In this document: piece after piece, positions 47,048 to 56,905 of the stretch
Numbering within the stretch: the first letter of the stretch is position 1
Layout of the letters: each line of letters opens with the position of its first letter
Assembly (NCBI GenBank): GCA_027924585.1
Contig: BSBM01000140.1
Coordinates: 6,960,001-7,024,000 of the forward strand
Direction: 5' to 3'
From: Larix kaempferi
Taxonomy: Eukaryota > Streptophyta > Pinopsida > Pinales > Pinaceae
DNA length: 64,000 bases
Notes under the pieces: generated by a model
What the model was told of the DNA's origin: nothing
The model's input: only the letters and a program-made list of their open reading frames with translations
Database searches by the model: none
Program-made: the position numbers and the translations under genes

Positions 47048-48013
47048 GACGTAATAAATCACATGCTCTTTGTGGGAGGCATCTTCTTGGACCAAAACTC
47101 CGGAGACGGCATGTTCAGACGCCGAGACGTAAAGGGTGAAGTTTTGAGAGAAATCCGGTGGGGATATCAAGGGGGCTTGTGTGAGAGCTTTCTTGAGGGC
47201 TTCGAATGCCGTGTCTGCTTGCTCATCCCAAACAAAGGGTATGTGGGTACGAAGTAAGCGTAAGAATCCATGGACTTTGGTGGCGTAATCCGGAACAAAG
47301 TGCCTAAGAAAATTGGACCGCCCTTGCAAGCTCTGAAGCTGCCGAAGCGTGCGACGGGGGGGAAGTTCTAAGATGGATTTGACTTTCAGGGGATCGACAG
47401 TGATTCCGTCTTGGGAAACAATGAAACCCAACAACCGGCCCGCCGGGACGCAAAAGACACACTTGTGTGGGTTCAAGCGGATTTTATATTTGCGACAACG
47501 CAGGAAAACTTGCCGGAGGTCGTTAAGGTGGTCTGATCGTTTTCGAGAACGAGCTGTGAGGTCGTCGAGGTAGACTCGCAAGATATGGACCAAGTCGTGA
47601 AAGCAATAGGTCATGGCTCGCTGGAAAGTGGCACCAGCATTTTTAAGGCCAAATGGCATGACGCGATAGGCAAAGGTGCCCCATGGGGTGGTAAAGGCAG
47701 TCTTGTACTGATCCTCCTTGCGGATGTGAATCTGATTATATCCGGAAAACCCGTCCATGAAGGATAGGACCTCATGGCCCGCACACTCATCAATGAGTTG
47801 GTCAATGAATGGCGTGGGGAAATTGTCTTTTGGACAAGCGTGGTTTAGATCGCGGAAGTCAGTGCATACTCTAAGGGTGCCTTGCTTTTTGTTGACAGGA
47901 ACGGGGTTCGACACCCAGGTGGTGTACGGAATAGGGTAGATGAACCCTGCTTTTCTAAGTTTCTCGACTTCAGCCTTAACAGCGGGGAGCTTGGCAGGGT
48001 GAATAGGTCGTTG
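46925..48013 (-). pseudogene. Gypsy B: reverse transcriptase and start of RNase H
   Basis: From a TAG at 48014-48016 the frame is open to 46925. Motifs in order: RVCTDFRDLNHACPKD, LSFMDGFSGYNQI (catalytic Asp), TPWGTFAYRVMPFGLKNAGA, VYLDDL (catalytic Asp pair, counted residues 117-118 from 47914), then FKALKK-like FEALKKALTQAP and YVSASEHAVSGVL of the connection/RNase H start. These words are characteristic of the Tat group. It copied element RNA into DNA. The reading frame after YYVSQTL is out of frame with the expected integrase because of the deletion. The stop at 48014 (CAG to TAG by comparison) separates it from the upstream frame, although both are in the same frame. Confidence 0.88.
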
Positions 48014-48016
48014 TTT

Positions 48017-49225
48017 CTAACGAACAGGGGGTACTTCCGGCCATGTATCGATGTGGTGTTCAATAATGGCGGGGTCGAGACCAGGCATCTCGGTATAGGA
48101 CCAGGCAAAGACATCACGGAACTCTTGAAAGAGCTTTTTGTACGCCTGATTTTCTGCTTGAGTGCAAGATGCGCCCAGCGAGATGAGCTCAGGTTTCCCT
48201 GGTGTTGTGGAAATGTCTATCTGTATAGTGGGGGAAATGTTTGACATGTTCCCTTCTTCAAAGGCATCCGGTGCTGGGATGGGGTCCTTTAACCAATCGA
48301 CTTTGGTGGGTATGAAGTCTTTCGACTCGATCGATAGCTGGTTGGATGCGGTGGAGGTAAATGCTTCCGGGAGGAAGTACGAGCGATGATGCATATCATC
48401 CCAAGGGTAGTCGGGTGCAGTGAGTGTCTCCAAAATTTGCTCGTCAGTATTGAAGTAGTCAGACCATAAATCAAGGGGTTCTGGTTTGAAGGTTGTTGAA
48501 ATCATATATATCGTATTGACTTCTTCTGACGAGGATGATGGTGGGGGGTGGATCTCCTCGATGAGGGGAGGAGATATCTCTAAGTCGGCATTGTTTAACT
48601 CGTACAACGCTGCTCTATAGTCAGGTAGATCAGGGCAATGGTGAGAGTAGTGGCCGTAAACACTGCATATAGCACAAGGATGGTTAGTGCGCAGTGATTT
48701 GTCGCGAGGCTGTAGAGGTGGCTCTAATCTGACTACTGGGATGCCGATGTCATCGTCCAACATATTCATATGCTCTTGGAGTGCCGGTAAATGTGGGCAT
48801 TGATGAGTTGGATGGCCAATTTCATCGCATAATGAACATTTGGGGGGAGCTCGAAACACCGGTGGGGGTTTGACTGCCTTAGGAGGTGGTATAGCAGTGT
48901 ATGGTTGTGGACCTCTGCCCCCAGTGGGCTTAGCAAGAAGAGGGGGATCCTTTGACGTCGAAGGAATCGTGAGACCAGGAGGAGGTTTCATTGACGACGA
49001 AGGGATATTGAGGTTAGGAGGAGGTGTCGTTGACGACGAAGGGATTGCGACACCAGGAGGAGGCTGATTTGTGGTAACAATAGGTTGTACCGGTTGGAGG
49101 ATGACGTCAGGTGTCGGTGGTCGAACGGGAGGCGGAATATACCACACGGGTAATCCCAATGTTAGCCCGGGTAGGCTAAGGGTAGCCATAACCGGGGCGC
49201 TTACTACACCCGAAGGAGGAAATAG
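48017..49225 (-). pseudogene. Gypsy B: distal zinc-knuckle region between protease and reverse transcriptase
   Basis: Continuation of the Pol frame after the copia C insertion; removing copia C and one AATAG copy restores IPFLF-PPSGVV in frame. The segment is Pro-rich and carries two classic knuckles, CSLCDEIGHPTHQCP and CAICSVYGHYSHHCP (near 48830 and 48690). An acidic region and a conserved entry to reverse transcriptase (AWSYTEMPGLDPAIIEHHI) follow. The second knuckle and its flanks (LRTNHPC..VYGHY) are a near-copy of the knuckle located before the protease (near 58230), so the module is duplicated around the protease. Ends at a TAG stop. Confidence 0.85.
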
Positions 49226-49712
49226 TGTTGAATATTGTAACTTCAAAGAATATTATATTTGTACTTTATTATTCCGGAGATGTTTCATTCCTCCGAGGCA
49301 ATCCTATTATGTATCCGGAGATGTTTATTCCTCCGATGATTAATATTAACTAGGGTTATTAGACCCACCATATGTGGGTCGGCCCTGTAGTTACATTTTA
49401 GGGGTTATTAGACTTCTCCAGGTGAGGTCGGCCCCAACAGGTCTTTTAGTCAGTTGAGATTCAAGTATAAATAGAGGAGGTGAACTCCTCATTAGATCAT
49501 TCACTCACTTGTGGAAGAGTGCGCACTAGTTGAGGAGATCTGCTAAGGAGTCAAGGAGAAGGAGCACATCTTGTATTTTGGTTGATCATCTTATTGAGGA
49601 AAGCTTTACTGGGTTTTCTACCCCATGAGGGTTTCCCAGGATATATTGTGTGTTATCTTGTGATTGTGTTTCTATCAGAGATCTTGCTTGTCTATTTGGT
49701 TTAAACTTAACA
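49226..49712 (+). repeat. Copia C 5' LTR (487 bp)
   Basis: TGTTGAATATTG..ACTTAACA. TATA box TATAAATA at 49466-49473, so transcription probably starts about 25-35 bp downstream. It has a repeated GGAGATGTTT.ATTCCTCCG motif. Confidence 0.95.
49466..49473 (+). promoter_or_regulatory. Copia C LTR TATA box
   Basis: TATAAATA followed by GAGGAGGTG, at position 241 of the LTR; the 3' LTR has the same box at 56659-56666. Confidence 0.75.
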
Positions 49713-49724
49713 TGGTATCAGAGC
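49713..49724 (+). other. Copia C primer-binding site
   Basis: TGGTATCAGAGC directly follows the LTR: the standard initiator-Met tRNA site. The leader to 50175 contains a ~100-bp direct duplication with TATAGATCGAACTTTTTGGT (49865 and 50025). Confidence 0.93.
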
Positions 49725-50175
49725 TAGACTGAATAGGACATCTTTCACAAGGTAAGATCATCTCTCTCTCTCTTTGGTGAAGTTAGGGTTTTCAGCCCCA
49801 AAGTTAGTATTATTGATTTTTGGTTGCATGGCTGGATAGCCCTCATCAATACCTTTCTTTTAAGCTATAGATCGAACTTTTTGGTTGGGTAGAACTCCGG
49901 GAATTGCAAACCCTAATTCTACCAAAAGTGCGATACGTCAGATTTTGGTTTCAGAAAAAAGTTGGAATTTTTGATTTCTGTTTACATGGTTGGATAGCCC
50001 TTATCAAGAGCATTCTTTTAAGCTATAGATCGAACTTTTTGGTTGGGTAGAACTCCGGGAATTGCAAACCCTAATTCTACGAAAAGTGCGATAAATTTCT
50101 GTTTCAGTTTCCGGAAAAGTGAAAAGTAACTTTCCAAGTTAGTCTACTCTGTCTCTTGGACTCCCCCAAGAGAAG

Positions 50176-53100
50176 ATGGCTCCTAATACTAAGCTTGAAG
50201 ACAAGCTAGAAGGCATAGAAAATTTCCGGGCATGGAAATACAGAATTGGTCTCATTCTTGAAGAGAATGATCTTGCTCATTATATCAAGGAGGAAGTTGC
50301 AGAACCAGAAGAAGATGAAGCCAAAGAAAAACATAGGAAGGATTTGATTAGGGCAAAGAGAATCATAGCAGATTCTATTAAAGACCACTTGATTCCCCAA
50401 GTGGCTTCCAAGAAGACTCCAAAAGAAATGTATGATGCCCTAGGAAGAATGTATGAAGGGAAGAACATCAATAGGAAGATGAATCTAAGGACTCAGTTGA
50501 AGAGTACCAAGATGCACAAAGGAGAATCCATTCAAGACTACTTCTCAAGAGTCTCTCTAATCAAAGAGCAACTAGATGCCATTGGTGATACTCTTGATGA
50601 GGATGAACTTGTGATGACAGCTCTAAATGGTCTCACTAGACCTTGGGAGTCATTCATTCAAACTATGTGTGCCAGAAAAGAAAGTATGAAGTTTGATGTA
50701 GTTTGGGAGGATTGTGTGCAAGAGGAGGCTAGGGTTGCAAATAGAGAAGCCCTACTCAAAGAAGATGACCAAGCCTTGGCCACACACACCAAAAGAAGAA
50801 GGAGTCAATCCTACTCCAAGAAGGGTAATCACAAGGAGTCTCATCCTCCTCACAGATTTCAGAAGAAAAGAGGATCTACTCAAAGAAGAGATTACTCTTC
50901 CTTCCAGTGCTATTCTTGCCACAAATTAGGACACATTGCTAAAGATTGTCCTCTACAAAAGAAGAAGGGTTCTTACTACAAAAGACACCAAGCACATCTT
51001 GCAGATGATGACAGTGAAGAAGAAGAAGTTGAGGAAGAAAGGTCTCACAATAAAAGGACTAGAGATGAAAGGGAGGAAGAAGAAAGGACCTTCTCCAAAA
51101 GAAGGACAAGGAGAAATACAGAAGAAGATGCAGAAGAATATGTTCTCTTCTCCGCACTCTCTGGATCCATAACCCCTGAAGAAGGTACATGGCTTATTGA
51201 CAGTGGTGCTTCAAAGCACATGACAGGACAGAAAAGGACTCTCTCAAAACTTGAAGAAAAGACTTCTCCCCAAAAGGTATCTCTAGGAGATGACTATCAA
51301 TATCCCATTAAGGGAATTGGTGAAGCAAACTACAAACTCGATTCTGGAACTCCCATGAAGATGAAGGAAGTTCTATATGTTCCAGGATTGAAGAAGAATT
51401 TGCTTTCAATCTCAGCTTTGGACAAGAAAGGCTACAGAGTTGCTTTCATTGATGGACAAGTGTTAATGTGGTCCAAAGGCAAAACCATTAAGGATGCAAT
51501 TGTTATTGGTGAAGAGGAAGGAGGTTTATATAAACTCAAGGGTTATCCGGAAGCTGCTCTTGTTCATGAAACATCCAGCCCCAGTGAGCTATGGCATAGA
51601 AGACTAGCTCACATCAACTACAAAGCCTTACCTTATGTAAGCAAGGTGGTCATAGGACTACCAGATTTAAAGGTTGATCATGATGGCTCATGTAAAGGAT
51701 GTAAGAAAGGCAAGAATGTCAAGAACCCCTTTCCAAAGAGTGAAACAAAGACTAAGGGTATCTTGGAGTTAATACACTCAGATGTATGTGGTCCAATGCC
51801 CACCACCTCTCTAAGTGGTTTTGAATACTATCTTTCATTCATTGATGATCATTCAAGGAAAACTTGGATTTACTTTCTAAAAGGTAAGAATAAAGTCTTT
51901 GGAAAGTTCAAAGAATTCAAGGCCTTAATAGAGAATCTCTCAGATAAGAAAATCAAGATTCTCAGGACAAACAATGGTGGAGAATATACTTCAAAAGAGT
52001 TTGAAGAATTTTGTAAAGAAGCTGGAATCAAGAGAGAGTTAACCACTCCCTACAATCCCCAACAAAATGGGGTTGCAGAAAGGAAAAATAGAACCATCAT
52101 GGAAGCTGTGAAGACTATGATACATGACCAGGATCTTCCCATGTATCTATGGGCTGAAGCAGCCAAGACAGCAGTTTATGTGCAAAATAGATTATCTCAC
52201 AGTGCTCTTGAATTCAAAACTCCAGAAGAAGTGTTTACAGGTAAGAAGCCTGAAGTAAGCCATCTTAAAATATTTGGGTGTCCTGTGTACATCCACATTC
52301 CAAAAGAAAAGAGAACCAAGTTGGATCCCTCAGGTAAGAAGGGAATGTTTGTTGGTTATTGTGAAACTTCCAAAGCCTTCAGAATATACATACCAGGTTT
52401 CCATCATATAGAAATAAGTAGAGATGTAACCTTTGATGAGGAAGCAGCTCTCAAGAAATCCAGAAAGTGTCAACTTGAAGAAGTTTATGAAGAAGATACA
52501 TCTCCCAAAATCTCAGAGACTGTTAATGTCCCTAAAGAAGTTACACCAGAGGATCATGACATGCTGGAACCACAAGAACCTCCTGTAGCAGAATTATCTA
52601 GGAAAAGAAGACCAGCATGGGCTAGAGATATTATTCAAGGAGCTGAAAGATATGGTGCTCCCGAAGGCTCCACTAGAGAAAGGAAGAAACCAAAACTAGT
52701 ATCCTACTATATGGCCTTGATGTGTGATCTTGTGGATCAACTACCTACCAACTATGAAGAGGCAGCTCAGAAGAAAGAATGGGTAGAAGCAATGACAGAA
52801 GAATATCAGTCAATAATGAAAAATGATGTTTGGGATATAGTCCCCAAACCCAAAAATAAAAGTGTGGTTTCTTCCAAATGGATTTTCAAAATAAAACATG
52901 CTGCAGATGGTAGCATTGAAAAATACAAGGCAAGATTTGTTGCGAGAGGATTCTCTCAGAAGGAAGGAATTGACTATGAAGAAACATTTGCACCTGTCGC
53001 TAGGTATACTTCAATTAGAACTATCATGGCACTTGCATCCATGATGAAATGGAAATTGCATCAAATGGATGTTAAGACAGCCTTCCTGAATGGTGAAATT

Positions 53101-54285
53101 GAAGAAGAAGTATACATAGAACAACCTCAAGGTTTTGAGGTCAAAGACGGAAGGACCCATGTATGCAAACTGAAGAAGGCATTATATGGTGTGAAGCAAG
53201 CTCCCAGATCTTGGTATGGAAGAATTGACAGTTTCTTATTAAGCATGGGCTTTACCAAAAGTAAAGCTGACCCCAATCTCTATCTTAAAGTAATGAATGA
53301 TGAACCTGTTATATTGCTATTATATGTAGATGATCTATTTCTAACAGGAAATGAAAAACAAATCATTGAAAGCAAGAAGAAGCTTTCTTCAGAATTCGAA
53401 ATGAAAGATCTCGGATTAATGCACTACTTCTTAGGCCTAGAAGTGTGGCAAGAGCCAAAAGGGATCTTTCTAAATCAAGGTAAGTATACTGTGGAGATCC
53501 TCAAAAGATTTGATATGTTGGAATGTAAATCTATGGCCACTCCCATGGACTCCAACCTAAAATTGCTGGCTAATGATTCATCAGAACTAGTGGACATAAC
53601 CCTTTATAGACAAATCATTGGATCATTGATGTACTTAACAAATACTAGGCCTGATATATGCTTTGCTGTAAATACCCTAAGTCAGTTTCAAGTAGAACTT
53701 AGAAAGGTTCACCTTATAGCTGCAAAGCATATCATGAGGTACCTAAAAGGTACAGTGGACTTTGGCCTTTACTATCTTGGAGACAATGAACTCAAGTTGC
53801 ATGGTTTCTCAGATTCTGATTGGGCAGGTAGTGTCTCAGACAGAAAAAGTACTTCAGGTGGATGTTATGGTCTTGGATCTGCCATGATCTCCTGGTTCAG
53901 CAAGAAACAATCTAGTGTGGCCCTCAGTACCGCTGAAGCAGAATATATAGCTGCTTGCTCTGCCAGCTGTGAAGCGGTGTGGCTTCGGAAACTCTTATCT
54001 GGAATCTTTGACTTAGAAATGGATCCCACTGTGATTATGTGTGATAATCAAAGCTGCATTAAGATGACTGAAAATCCTGTGTTCCATGATAAGTCAAAAC
54101 ACATTGAGATCCGTTACTTCTATATACGAGACATGGTGCAGAGAGGAGCCATCAATCTCGAGTATATAAGCACTGAGGATCAGGTTGCTGATATCTTGAC
54201 TAAACCTCTGTCTCGAGTGAAGTTTGAGTACTTCCGAGACAAGCTTGGTATAGTCCAGAAGGACCCTCCTCGAAAGGGGGAGTAG
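50176..54285 (+). CDS. Copia C Gag-Pol polyprotein (1369 aa)
   Basis: One frame without stop or shift, ATG at 50176 in AAGATGGCT context. Order: Gag ~1-200; knuckle CYSCHKLGHIAKDC from residue 245; acidic/basic linker; protease LIDSGAS with Asp342; integrase zinc-binding H..H..C..C region ~470-520; integrase core with Asp536 (HSDVCGP), Asn599 (LRTNNGGEY) and Glu635 (GVAERKN); reverse transcriptase ~900-1140 with YVDD at 1050-1053; RNase H with DSDWAG (Asp1215), STAEAEY and DNQS. Domain order integrase before reverse transcriptase is the Ty1/copia hallmark. The family has Asp where residue 599 is Asn (AAC), in exact 35-residue spacing to the Glu. Integrase is therefore probably inactive, while particle, protease and cDNA functions look complete. 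Confidence 0.97.
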   Translation: MAPNTKLEDKLEGIENFRAWKYRIGLILEENDLAHYIKEEVAEPEEDEAKEKHRKDLIRAKRIIADSIKDHLIPQVASKKTPKEMYDALGRMYEGKNINRKMNLRTQLKSTKMHKGESIQDYFSRVSLIKEQLDAIGDTLDEDELVMTALNGLTRPWESFIQTMCARKESMKFDVVWEDCVQEEARVANREALLKEDDQALATHTKRRRSQSYSKKGNHKESHPPHRFQKKRGSTQRRDYSSFQCYSCHKLGHIAKDCPLQKKKGSYYKRHQAHLADDDSEEEEVEEERSHNKRTRDEREEEERTFSKRRTRRNTEEDAEEYVLFSALSGSITPEEGTWLIDSGASKHMTGQKRTLSKLEEKTSPQKVSLGDDYQYPIKGIGEANYKLDSGTPMKMKEVLYVPGLKKNLLSISALDKKGYRVAFIDGQVLMWSKGKTIKDAIVIGEEEGGLYKLKGYPEAALVHETSSPSELWHRRLAHINYKALPYVSKVVIGLPDLKVDHDGSCKGCKKGKNVKNPFPKSETKTKGILELIHSDVCGPMPTTSLSGFEYYLSFIDDHSRKTWIYFLKGKNKVFGKFKEFKALIENLSDKKIKILRTNNGGEYTSKEFEEFCKEAGIKRELTTPYNPQQNGVAERKNRTIMEAVKTMIHDQDLPMYLWAEAAKTAVYVQNRLSHSALEFKTPEEVFTGKKPEVSHLKIFGCPVYIHIPKEKRTKLDPSGKKGMFVGYCETSKAFRIYIPGFHHIEISRDVTFDEEAALKKSRKCQLEEVYEEDTSPKISETVNVPKEVTPEDHDMLEPQEPPVAELSRKRRPAWARDIIQGAERYGAPEGSTRERKKPKLVSYYMALMCDLVDQLPTNYEEAAQKKEWVEAMTEEYQSIMKNDVWDIVPKPKNKSVVSSKWIFKIKHAADGSIEKYKARFVARGFSQKEGIDYEETFAPVARYTSIRTIMALASMMKWKLHQMDVKTAFLNGEIEEEVYIEQPQGFEVKDGRTHVCKLKKALYGVKQAPRSWYGRIDSFLLSMGFTKSKADPNLYLKVMNDEPVILLLYVDDLFLTGNEKQIIESKKKLSSEFEMKDLGLMHYFLGLEVWQEPKGIFLNQGKYTVEILKRFDMLECKSMATPMDSNLKLLANDSSELVDITLYRQIIGSLMYLTNTRPDICFAVNTLSQFQVELRKVHLIAAKHIMRYLKGTVDFGLYYLGDNELKLHGFSDSDWAGSVSDRKSTSGGCYGLGSAMISWFSKKQSSVALSTAEAEYIAACSASCEAVWLRKLLSGIFDLEMDPTVIMCDNQSCIKMTENPVFHDKSKHIEIRYFYIRDMVQRGAINLEYISTEDQVADILTKPLSRVKFEYFRDKLGIVQKDPPRKGE

Positions 54286-54700
54286 TATAGTATTTCTGTC
54301 GCTTATTTTTCTGTTTTGTTAGCTACTTACAATTATTTAGATTTAGAACTCTTACATATTGTTTATGCTAGATGTATACATGTTTTGATATGATGTATTA
54401 GTGAGAATACATGTCTGATGTATACATGTTTTGTTTTTGATATACATGCTAGTGATGTACACATGTTTTGATGTGATGTGTACATATGTGATTAGTGATG
54501 TATACATATTGTGATGTACACATGTTTTGATGTGATGTGTACATGTGTTGATTAGTGATGTATACATGTTTTGATGTTCACATGTTTTGATGTGGTGTGT
54601 ACATGTGTTGATTAAGTGATGTATACATGTTTTGATGTACACATGCTTTGATGTGATGATTACATGTTTTGATGTGATACATGATTGTACCTGTATGGAT
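54286..54700 (+). repeat. Copia C 3' region: TACATG-rich short tandem repeats
   Basis: After the stop codon, 54352-54690 is built of 'GATGTATACATGTTTTGATG' and GATGTGTACATGTG words, in units of about 35-60 bp. TACATGTTTTGATGTG recurs. Noncoding; short frames on the other strand are repeat artefacts. Confidence 0.85.
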
Positions 54701-54710
54701 GTGAATACAG

Positions 54711-55305
54711 TTGAGGGGATTGGATCATCCCTGGACTTTCAGTCCTAAAGAGAGCCGTAGACGTAAGGTCTCCGAGAATGAAGTCCTTAGTGGACAGTTG
54801 AGGGGATTGGATCATCCCTGGACTTTCAGTCCTAAAGAGAGACGTAGACGTAAGGTCTCCGAGAATGAAGTCCTTAGTGGACAGTTGAGGGGATTGGATC
54901 ATCCCTGGACTTTCAGTCCTAAAGAGAGCCGTAGACGTGAGGTCTCCGAGAATGAAGTCCTTAGTGGACAGTTGAGGGGATTGGATCATCCCTGGACTTT
55001 CAGTCCTAAAGAGAGCCGTAGACGTGAGGTCTCCGAGAATGAAGTCCTTAGTGGACAGTTGAGGGGATTGGATCATCCCTGGACTTTCAGTCCTAAAAAG
55101 AGCCGTAGACGAGAGGTCTCCGAGAATGAAGTCCTTGGTGGACTTGAGGGGATTGGATCATCCCTGGACTTTCAGTCCTAAAGAGAGCCGTAGACGAGAG
55201 GTCTCCGAGAATGAAGTCCTTTGTGGACTTGAGGGGATTGGATCATCCCTGGACTTTCAGTCCTAAAGAGAGCCGTAGACGTGAGGTCTCCGAGAATAGA
55301 GGATA
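54711..55305 (+). repeat. Copia C hairpin array 1: seven units of 87/85 bp
   Basis: Units start (TTGAGGGG) at 54711, 54798, 54885, 54972, 55059, 55144 and 55229. Each holds GGGAT-TGGATC-ATCCC, GGACT-TTC-AGTCC, and AGAC-GTAAG-GTCT (or GAGAG/GTGAG loop) followed by CCGAGAATG, plus GTCC-TTAGT-GGAC in most copies. The last two changes of period come from loss of AG in GGACAG. Confidence 0.93.
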
Positions 55306-55326
55306 GGACTGCATCGTCCCTGGACC

Positions 55327-55935
55327 TTAGTTCAAAATGTACGTGATGGGGATTGCATCATCCCGGAACTGATAGTTCAAAATGTACGTGATGGGGATTG
55401 CATCATCCCGGAACTGATAGTTCAAAATGTACGTGATAGGGATTGCATCATCCCGGAACTGATAGTTCAAAATGTACGTGTTGGGGATTGCATCATCTCG
55501 GAACTGATAGTTCAAAATGTACGTGATAGGGATTGCATCATCCCGGAACTGATAGTTCAAAATGTACGTGTTGGGGATTGCATCATCCCGGAACTGATAG
55601 TTCAAAATGTACGTGATGGGGATTGCATCATCCCGGAACTGATAGTTCAAAATGTACGTGATAGGGATTGCATCATCCCGGAACTGATAGTTCAAAATGT
55701 ACGTGTTGGGGATTGCATCATCCCGGAACTGATAGTTCAAAATGTACGTGATGGGGATTGCATCATCCCGGAACTGATAGTTCAAAATGTACGTGATGGG
55801 GATTGCATCATCCCGGAACTGATAGTTCAAAATGTACGTGATGGGGATTGCATCATCCCGGAACAGATAGTTCAAAATGTACGTGATGGGGATTGCATCA
55901 TCCCGGAACTGATAGTTCAAAATGTACGTGATGGG
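55327..55935 (+). repeat. Copia C hairpin array 2: about thirteen 45-bp units
   Basis: Nearly identical 45-bp units hold GGGAT-TGCATC-ATCCC then GAACT-GAT-AGTTC, with AAAATGTACGTGAT between. Copies vary only at ATGG/TTGG/ATAG before GGATTGC and one AACAGATAG. The last unit grades into GGGGATTGTATCATCCCC and GGAC-TTCG-GTCC (55936-55963), the copia A form. The period is a multiple of three, so a false open frame spans the array. Confidence 0.95.
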
Positions 55936-56026
55936 GATTGTATCATCCCCGGACTTCGGTCCCTGAATTGATCCCTAGACGAATGGTCTCCGAGAAAGAG
56001 TATTGATGAGGTATCGGTAGGATACT

Positions 56027-56270
56027 TGTGCTGCTGATGATGACGATGCTGCTGATCGTGTGATGACGATGCTGCTGATCGTATGATGACGATACTGCTG
56101 ATCGTGTGATGACGATACTGCTGATCGTGTGATGACGATGCTGCTGATCGTGTGATGACGATGCTGCTGATCGTGTGATGACGATGCTGCTGATCATATG
56201 ATGACGATGCTGCTGATCGTGTGATGACGATGCTGCTGATCATATGGTGACGATGTTGCTGATCGTGATG
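56027..56270 (+). repeat. Copia C 23-bp array
   Basis: About ten copies of GATGACGATGCTGCTGATCG plus TGT/TAT/ATA. It matches in place the ATC-rich array of copia A (2020-2620, minus strand). Noncoding. Confidence 0.92.
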
Positions 56271-56409
56271 ATGATGTTGACAGTGATGTACCAGTAACTG
56301 TTTGAGTTACTGATGAGGACAGATTGAAGAAAGCTTCCGATGATTTATAGATGTATCATGTGTGGTGACTCCTTGCTCCTACAGATGCTGTTATAATATC
56401 CTTCTCGTT

Positions 56410-56418
56410 AAGGGGGAG
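56410..56418 (+). other. Copia C polypurine tract
   Basis: AAGGGGGAG directly before the 3' LTR. Confidence 0.9.
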
Positions 56419-56905
56419 TGTTGAATATTGTAACTTCAAAGAATATTATATTTGTACTTTATTATTCCGGAGATGTTTCATTCCTCCGAGGCAATCCTAT
56501 TATGTATTCGGAGATGTTTATTCCTCCGATGATTAATATTAACTAGGGTTATTAGACCCACCATATGTGGGTCGGCCCTGTAGTTACATTTTAGGGGTTA
56601 TTAGACTTCTCCAGGTGAGGTCGGCCCCAACAGGTCTTTTAGTCAGTTGAGATTCAAGTATAAATAGAGGAGGTGAACTCCTCATTAGATCATTCACTCA
56701 CTTGTGGAAGAGTGCGCACTAGTTGAGGAGATCTGCTAAGGAGTCAAGGAGAAGGAGCACATCTTGTATTTTGGTTGATCATCTTATTGAGGAAAGCTTT
56801 ACTGGGTTTTCTACCCCATGAGGGTTTCCCAGGATATATTGTGTGTTATCTTGTGATTGTGTTTCTATCAGAGATCTTGCTTGTCTATTTGGTTTAAACT
56901 TAACA
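56419..56905 (+). repeat. Copia C 3' LTR (487 bp)
   Basis: Same length as the 5' LTR; one difference seen by eye. The host gypsy B frame on the other strand reads on into it for a while by chance. Confidence 0.95.

Larger units (their letters stand above)
49226..56905 (+). mobile_element. Copia C: structurally complete Ty1/copia retrotransposon inside gypsy B
   Basis: Identical-length LTRs (49226-49712 and 56419-56905, 487 bp) and the duplication AATAG (49221-49225 and 56906-56910) define 7680 bp. Primer site, one uninterrupted polyprotein, long 3' repeat region and polypurine tract are all in place. I see one LTR difference (GTATCCGG near 49297 against GTATTCGG), so insertion is recent. It interrupts the gypsy B Pol frame. 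The integrase, however, has Asn at the second catalytic position, which questions its activity. Copia A is a related non-autonomous element. Confidence 0.97.

Noticed and set aside
54711-55920. Long open frames on either strand across the hairpin arrays
   Set aside because: They arise because 87 and 45 are multiples of three; translations are simple repeats and lie between the polyprotein stop and the polypurine tract.
55327-55935. Regular 45-bp direct repeats resembling a CRISPR array
   Set aside because: The units are contiguous with no unique spacers, lie in a plant copia element, and have no cas genes nearby.
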